Assembly (NCBI GenBank): GCA_036383515.1
Contig: DASVOE010000063.1
Coordinates: 1-35,839 of the forward strand
DNA length: 35,839 nucleotides
Source of the DNA: CADEDV01 sp036383515
Lineage (GTDB): Bacteria; Bacteroidota; Bacteroidia; Chitinophagales; Chitinophagaceae
Reading direction: 5' to 3'
The translations under genes were made by a program, and so were the position numbers. The stretch's first letter is position 1. Each line of letters opens with the position of its first letter. Under the pieces are notes generated by a model. It did no database searches, was not told the origin of the DNA, and worked only from the letters and a program-made list of their open reading frames with translations. This document shows positions 31,098 through 35,839 of the stretch, one piece after another.

Positions 31098-33038
31098 TTA
31101 CCATTTTAAGTCCAGCCTGTTATTTTTTCGTTCTATATCCGCCATACGTTGCGTGGGATCAATCTCAGCCGTAACAATATCAAAAAGTTTCCGGTTTGTT
31201 TCAATTATATATATAGCATGCGTCCATTTCCACGGTTCATATACTTTGCGGGTAAGGGATGGGTCTTCCACCGGTTTCTCTCCATACATCAGGCTGAGGG
31301 GTATATAATGTAATTCCTTCGTTCCGTCTTTAAAAGTAAGCTGCACATCCACAGGCATGGGCATTAATCCTATCCTGCTGATACGGAGTTTTGTTTTCCC
31401 TCCTTCTTCCCATAAACTGTCAATCGCATAGTCAATCGTTTTGGTCGAATTCACCCAGTATTCTTTATACCAATCCAGCTTTAACCCGCTCGCCTTTTCC
31501 GCTACCCTCATAAAATCATTTACATCGGGATGCTTAAACCGCCATTGGCGATAATACTCCAGTAAAATTTTATCCCTCACATCTGCGCCCACGATATAAC
31601 CCAACTGTTCCATAAATACGGCTCCTTTATTATAAGCTGCATTGGAATAAGCGTAATTAAGGTTGAAATGATCCGCATGCGTTGTAAGCGGTTCTTCTTT
31701 ATTACTTTTCGCCAGTTGATAGTATCCCTGGTAGTTGGATGCGTAGGCAAAAGCTGTGTCTTGGGTCAGGTAGCTTAGAATTCTTGATTCCGCATAAGTA
31801 GTAAATCCTTCATCCATCCATGCATATAAGGATTCGTTGGTTCCCATCATCATCTGGTACCAGCTATGCATCCATTCATGTATCACTGTTTCTACTCCCG
31901 GCCCTTTCAGCAAAGTGGCCATCGGGTATTCCATGCCACCATCACCACCCTGAATAAAGGAGTATTGATTGTAAGGATACTTGCCGAATGTTTTATCAAT
32001 AAATGGCAGGGCCAGTGCTGCTATATCCACTACTTCTTCCCATTGGCGTTTATATGTAGTAACATAATTATCGGGGTTATTTCCATATTGAGCCTTTTTG
32101 TTATCGGCCAATGCTTCATACTGGGCTTTTACAAGGGCAGGATTTATTTTATAAAACGCATGAAGCACCAATCCATCTCTTACTGTTTTTGTTTTATGGA
32201 TATACTCAGGGTCTGCTGCCCAAACAAAATCATGCACATTAGGCGCAATAAAATGCCAGCGTAATTTATCGCCTGCAGGCCGGGTTATTGTAGCGCCGGG
32301 CGTTTCATAACCATAACCTATTGTATTAGGATTTTGCAAATAACCGGTGCCGGCAAGCATATAATTTTTATCAATAGCAATTTTTACATCAAAGTCGCCC
32401 CACACACCATAAAACTCTCTTGCAATATAGGGCGTAGGATGCCAGCCATCTTTATCATACTCGCAAAGTTTAGGATACCACTGGCTCATACTAAACCGCA
32501 CGCCTTCTGCATTATCTCTTCCGCTGCGACGTATCTGGACAGGCACCTGGGCATCAAACTCGATTTCGAAAGTCACCTTTGATTTGGGCAGAACCGGTTT
32601 ATCTAATTTTACTTCAAGAATTGTTTCCAATACTTTATACTGCTGCGGCCGCCCATTCATTTTTAAAGAACGGATCTTTTGGTAACCGATCTCATTTTCT
32701 TTTAAAGATTGAATACGGTCTTTCACCCTGTTATCCCAATCGGGTGCACCACCCGGTTTTTGCATACCACCCTGTCTCCTGCTTCTTTCATCCATCATGC
32801 TGCCCGGTTGAAATGCATTCCAGTATAAATGATAAAACACTTTGGATAATGTATCAGGAGAATTATTCCAGTATTCCAGTTTTTGTTTACCCTTAAACTG
32901 GTTAGCCGCAGCATTTACATCAATATCCATTGTATACTTGACCCGCTGTTGCCAGTAACAGGAGGAAGAGGATAAAGTGGTTTGTGCAATAATGGTCAAA
33001 GGTGATGCCACCAATAAGCTGAACAGTAATTTTTTCAT
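31098..33038 (-). CDS. M1-family zinc metallopeptidase, secreted
   Basis: 646 aa with a signal peptide (about 1-18, MKKLLFSLLVASPLTIIA). The N-terminal beta-domain is followed by the gluzincin site: HEWMH (HExxH) with the third zinc ligand Glu 18 residues on in WMDEGFTTYAE. The exopeptidase motif usually written GAMEN reads GGMEYP here, a variant seen in Bacteroidota members. Expected role: removal of N-terminal residues from peptides in the periplasm or outside. It follows the M28 peptidase by 24 bp, so both are probably co-transcribed for peptide degradation. Confidence 0.93.
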   Translation of the reverse strand: MKKLLFSLLVASPLTIIAQTTLSSSSCYWQQRVKYTMDIDVNAAANQFKGKQKLEYWNNSPDTLSKVFYHLYWNAFQPGSMMDERSRRQGGMQKPGGAPDWDNRVKDRIQSLKENEIGYQKIRSLKMNGRPQQYKVLETILEVKLDKPVLPKSKVTFEIEFDAQVPVQIRRSGRDNAEGVRFSMSQWYPKLCEYDKDGWHPTPYIAREFYGVWGDFDVKIAIDKNYMLAGTGYLQNPNTIGYGYETPGATITRPAGDKLRWHFIAPNVHDFVWAADPEYIHKTKTVRDGLVLHAFYKINPALVKAQYEALADNKKAQYGNNPDNYVTTYKRQWEEVVDIAALALPFIDKTFGKYPYNQYSFIQGGDGGMEYPMATLLKGPGVETVIHEWMHSWYQMMMGTNESLYAWMDEGFTTYAESRILSYLTQDTAFAYASNYQGYYQLAKSNKEEPLTTHADHFNLNYAYSNAAYNKGAVFMEQLGYIVGADVRDKILLEYYRQWRFKHPDVNDFMRVAEKASGLKLDWYKEYWVNSTKTIDYAIDSLWEEGGKTKLRISRIGLMPMPVDVQLTFKDGTKELHYIPLSLMYGEKPVEDPSLTRKVYEPWKWTHAIYIIETNRKLFDIVTAEIDPTQRMADIERKNNRLDLKW

Positions 33039-33062
33039 GTTTCTATTTACGCTGTTGAAGTT

Positions 33063-34211
33063 TTATTTACCCATTAATTTCTCATTGAACTTTACGACCA
33101 GCTTAAAGAGGTCTTCATGTTCGTTCAGTGGTAAGGTTTCCGGTTTATCATAAACATCGTGATAGGCCTGGATGCCACCTAATGTATAAAAGAAAAAAGC
33201 AGGGACACCTTTTTCAGTAAAGAAATAATGATCGCTGTTAGCGGCCTTGCCCCTGGCATTGATCTTTACCAGCAATTTGTTGTCATCATTAACAGCATTC
33301 ATCATCGCATATTCTTTAGGGAATTCTGTTGCATTGACCACTGTTATTCCTTCGTCTCCCGTTCCTGCAAGATCGGTATTGATCAGAAAGCGGATATTTT
33401 TGAGATTGACTAAAGGATTTTCCGTAAAAAATTTTGAACCGAGTAAACCGATCTCTTCTCCCGCAAAACAAATAAACCCGATCGAATAACGTTGTGGATG
33501 AGTAGCATAATAACGGGCCAGGTTCAGCAATAAAGAAATTCCACTGGCATTATCATTCGCTCCCGGGAAATAAGTATCCTTGCCCATTCCGCCAAGATGA
33601 TCGTAATGAGCCGTGATCAAAATGATTGAATCCGGCTTCGCTGTCCCTTTCACTATCCCACACACATTCGATGCCTTAAATCCGTGCACTAATTTATTAT
33701 CAATGCTTACTTTAAAAGAAGCCGGTGATTGGGCTACTGCTTTTTTATTCACCAGGATTTCCGTGTAATTGGTTTCTTCGCCCGCAACTGACCAGGTAAG
33801 CTTATCTTCTAGTTTAACAATAAGCCTGTTTTGTTTATTCATGAACTGGACACTATCGATCTGCTCGAGGCTACCTTTTCCTTTCACTCCTTTGCTGGAT
33901 GGATTTATTATAAAATCTTTTCCTGGCACAAGCTCTTTACCGTTAATATTCACTTCCATTTTATCAGGGAATGTATTAACCGGGTAGGTGAATGATTGAA
34001 GATAATTTCCTCCATTCATTGGCTTTACCCCATACGACTGGAGCTGTGCTTTCAGGAAATCAGCAGCTTTTTTCATTCCATCATTGGTGTATCCCCTACC
34101 CCAAAAGGTGGGAGAAGTCAATGTATCAATCATTTTTTTTGCAAACGCTATATCCTGGCTAAGGACATAGAGGGATGAGAAAATAAAAATACCGGTCAAA
34201 AAAACTCGCAT
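33063..34211 (-). CDS. M28-family zinc peptidase, secreted
   Basis: 382 aa from ATG 34211 (MRVFLTGIFIFSSLYVLSQ), which is the signal peptide; the open frame extends 17 codons more but without signal-like character. Metal ligands are visible in order: TAHYDHLGG (His), GANDNASG (Asp), FAGEEIGLLGS (Glu pair), NTDLAG (Asp) and SDHYFF (His), the complete di-zinc aminopeptidase site. It degrades peptides outside the cytoplasm. Operon with the M1 peptidase downstream. Confidence 0.93.
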   Translation of the reverse strand: MRVFLTGIFIFSSLYVLSQDIAFAKKMIDTLTSPTFWGRGYTNDGMKKAADFLKAQLQSYGVKPMNGGNYLQSFTYPVNTFPDKMEVNINGKELVPGKDFIINPSSKGVKGKGSLEQIDSVQFMNKQNRLIVKLEDKLTWSVAGEETNYTEILVNKKAVAQSPASFKVSIDNKLVHGFKASNVCGIVKGTAKPDSIILITAHYDHLGGMGKDTYFPGANDNASGISLLLNLARYYATHPQRYSIGFICFAGEEIGLLGSKFFTENPLVNLKNIRFLINTDLAGTGDEGITVVNATEFPKEYAMMNAVNDDNKLLVKINARGKAANSDHYFFTEKGVPAFFFYTLGGIQAYHDVYDKPETLPLNEHEDLFKLVVKFNEKLMGK

Positions 34212-34331
34212 GTAAGATTTTGAATGAAAATAGTAAAATTCGTCCAATAGGTTGTACTGCAAAAACTAAATTGACCGACGGTACGGGTATACCACTGGTC
34301 AACTTTTTGGGTCTGAGAGGGCTTTCAGCTG

Positions 34332-34781
34332 TTATAACGTTGCGGCATCTCTCAGTAACCGTCCGAACTTGTTGAAATAAAGATATTTTTTTTGAACATC
34401 ATTCTTCTCTGCCTTCAGCCGGTATTGTATTACATTCCCCGGCAGGTACACTATTTTTACTTCGGTCACGGTTCTATCTGCATATTTGCTTTTTTGAAAA
34501 CCATCCTGCACCACAGCATCAAGCTTTTCATAGGACCAGTCTTGCAATGTTTTTTTCCAGGTTCCTTTGTTACTATACTCCGCATTCATGGTTTCACCAT
34601 CCAGCTCAAACTTCACATTTACATTTACTATATCATTGTTCCATTTTGCTTTTTGTGCAGCCGGGTATTGGGCCGCAAAATTTTCTTTGGCTTGCTCCGG
34701 CACCGATGTTACCTGTGAAAAACCAGTAGCATAAAAAAAAGAAGAGCCCAATAAAAGGAAAAAGAAACGAATCTGTTTCAT
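34332..34781 (-). CDS. PepSY-like (beta-lactamase-inhibitor-like) periplasmic protein
   Basis: 149 aa from ATG 34781 (an in-frame ATG two codons upstream is possible). Signal peptide MKQIRFFFLLLGSSFFYATGFS. The mature part resembles the PepSY-like family (PF11396): VPEQAKENFAAQYPAAQKAKW, then WNNDIVNVNVKFELDGE and a second similar unit with VTEVKIVYLPGN and FNKFGRLLRD. Such proteins are common and uncharacterised in Bacteroidota. It lies 120 bp upstream of the M28 gene on the same strand. Confidence 0.8.
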   Translation of the reverse strand: MKQIRFFFLLLGSSFFYATGFSQVTSVPEQAKENFAAQYPAAQKAKWNNDIVNVNVKFELDGETMNAEYSNKGTWKKTLQDWSYEKLDAVVQDGFQKSKYADRTVTEVKIVYLPGNVIQYRLKAEKNDVQKKYLYFNKFGRLLRDAATL

Positions 34782-34852
34782 AAACATATATTTTGCATTA
34801 ATAGGTCAGCTCCCCATGAGGAAAAATAATGCCAGTTTTAGCTGGAAAAACG

Positions 34853-35521
34853 TTAGATATGTTTAGCGGCAACAATGATAACGATCTCGCCTTTTATTGT
34901 TTTATCCCTGAAATGATCACATACTTCACGCAGTGTTCCCCTTTTATTTTCTTCAAACATTTTAGTGAGTTCACGGCTTACCGAGCAGAGCCTGCTTTCT
35001 CCAAAATATTGTATGAATTCTTCGAGGGTTTTAACCAACCGCATAGGTGATTCATAAAAGATCATGCTGCGTTCCTCTTCTGCCAATTGTTTTAACAACG
35101 TTTGTCTTCCTTTTTTCAACGGCAAAAACCCTTCAAAACAAAACCTGTTAGCAGGAATGCCGCTATTGACCAATGCAGGAACAAATGCTGTTGCTCCGGG
35201 CAAACATTCCACGTTGATGCCAACCTTGATGCATTCTCTTACCAATAAAAAGGCGGGATCTGAAATACCGGGAGTGCCTGCATCCGTAATAACAGCCATT
35301 TTTTTACCTTCCAGTAACTGGCTCACCAGGTGTTGCAATACTTTATGTTCGTTGTGCTGATGATACGGTGTAAGAGGTTTCGTTATCCCATAATGATTGA
35401 GTAAATGAGAAGAGGTACGGGTATCTTCTGCCAGTATAAGGTCCACTTCTTTCAATACTTCGATAGCACGAAGCGTAATATCCTTAAGATTGCCAATGGG
35501 TGTGGGAACGAGGTAAAGCAT
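34853..35521 (-). CDS. rsmI: 16S rRNA (cytidine-1402-2'-O)-methyltransferase
   Basis: 222 aa. Tetrapyrrole-methylase-fold enzyme that methylates the ribose of C1402. Motifs: LVPTPIGNLKDIT at the start, LAEDTRTSSHLLNHYGI, the VITDAGTPGISDPA loop, and GFLPLKKGRQTLL and FYESPMRLVKTL. It is shorter than E. coli RsmI at the C-terminus, as is usual for this phylum. PurS lies 63 bp upstream on the same strand. Confidence 0.95.
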   Translation of the reverse strand: MLYLVPTPIGNLKDITLRAIEVLKEVDLILAEDTRTSSHLLNHYGITKPLTPYHQHNEHKVLQHLVSQLLEGKKMAVITDAGTPGISDPAFLLVRECIKVGINVECLPGATAFVPALVNSGIPANRFCFEGFLPLKKGRQTLLKQLAEEERSMIFYESPMRLVKTLEEFIQYFGESRLCSVSRELTKMFEENKRGTLREVCDHFRDKTIKGEIVIIVAAKHI

Positions 35522-35584
35522 GGCTTCAGTGGCGAGTTTTGAGTTATGAAACGCAAGCCCGTAAGCTGCTTGTAACCGAAGCTC

Positions 35585-35830
35585 TTAATTTACCGAAACT
35601 TCAAAGTATTCCATGACAGGATTGCTCAACAGTTTTTTACTGGCTTCCTCTGCAATTTGTTTGGCGTTATCTGCTGAATCTGCATTTACCTGTAAAGTGA
35701 TATTCTTTCCCACACGAACATCTTCTACTCCATTTAATCCCAGGTTTTGCAAACCGCCCATCACCGCTTTTCCCTGTGGATCGAGTAATTCTTTGAGAGG
35801 CATTACTTTTATCTGAACTGTATAAGTCAT
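35585..35830 (-). CDS. purS: Phosphoribosylformylglycinamidine synthase subunit PurS
   Basis: 81 aa, full length. Small subunit of the three-part PurSQL enzyme of purine synthesis, which bridges the glutaminase PurQ and the synthetase PurL. Typical features: TVQIKVMPLKELLDPQGKAV, a GVEDVRVGK segment and an AKQIAEEASKKLLSNPVMEYFE helix. Its start is 9 bp inside the window edge, so upstream genes are not visible. Confidence 0.92.
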   Translation of the reverse strand: MTYTVQIKVMPLKELLDPQGKAVMGGLQNLGLNGVEDVRVGKNITLQVNADSADNAKQIAEEASKKLLSNPVMEYFEVSVN

Positions 35831-35839
35831 GTCGTAATC

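Noticed and set aside
1..35839. CRISPR array, tRNA or rRNA genes
   Set aside because: No regularly spaced direct repeats, cloverleaf or rRNA-like stretches were noticed. A tRNAscan-SE and CRISPR scan would settle it.

Overview
The window looks like a chromosomal segment of a Bacteroidota bacterium, most likely of the Chitinophagaceae type. The grounds are moderately AT-rich DNA, promoters of the Bacteroidota form (TTG, 19-20 nt, TAnnTTTG) with little sign of Shine-Dalgarno sequences, a LytS/LytTR pair, a eukaryotic-type citrate synthase, tgt next to an LptF/LptG-type permease, and a free-standing PurS. The genus cannot be fixed from the sequence alone.

Layout. 0-2.2 kb: a ThuA-like lipoprotein and a Tat-exported Gfo/Idh/MocA oxidoreductase (sugar metabolism pair). 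2.3-5.5 kb: a RibD/DHFR-fold protein, a GlxA-type AraC regulator on the minus strand, and divergent from it three small genes (SnoaL-like, AHSA1/SRPBCC, DinB). 5.6-7.4 kb: LytTR response regulator and its histidine kinase. 7.7-9.1 kb: a vanadium-haloperoxidase/PAP2-family protein with an internal duplication. 9.4-15 kb: housekeeping genes (thiolase, pyrD, terC, rsmE, dnaB).

15.4-24.2 kb is the accessory part. Seven minus-strand genes lie head to tail: FRG-domain protein, four-helix membrane protein with an IPT/TIG domain, signal-less N-acetylmuramoyl-L-alanine amidase with an SH3 domain, a 119-aa helical protein, a secreted beta-rich protein, a 97-aa protein, and an outer-membrane barrel carrying a phospholipase A (OMPLA)-like His-x-Ser-Asn-Gly site. 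Divergent from them, across a perfect 22-bp dyad, is a patatin-like lipase with two membrane helices inserted in its catalytic domain. Together they encode probable hydrolases for membrane lipid and peptidoglycan plus uncharacterised sensor-like proteins. I regard this as the best candidate for an undescribed system (envelope remodelling, lysis or defence); its role is inference. Next to it is a REP-associated tyrosine transposase bracketed by REP-like palindromes.

24.2-35.8 kb returns to core genes: citrate synthase, LptF/LptG permease, tgt, a GT2 glycosyltransferase, rsmG, an orphan NarL-type response regulator, M1 and M28 peptidases, a PepSY-like protein, rsmI and purS. Three separate 16S rRNA methyltransferases (RsmE, RsmG, RsmI) occur in the window. 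I saw no tRNA, rRNA, CRISPR array or prophage structural gene.
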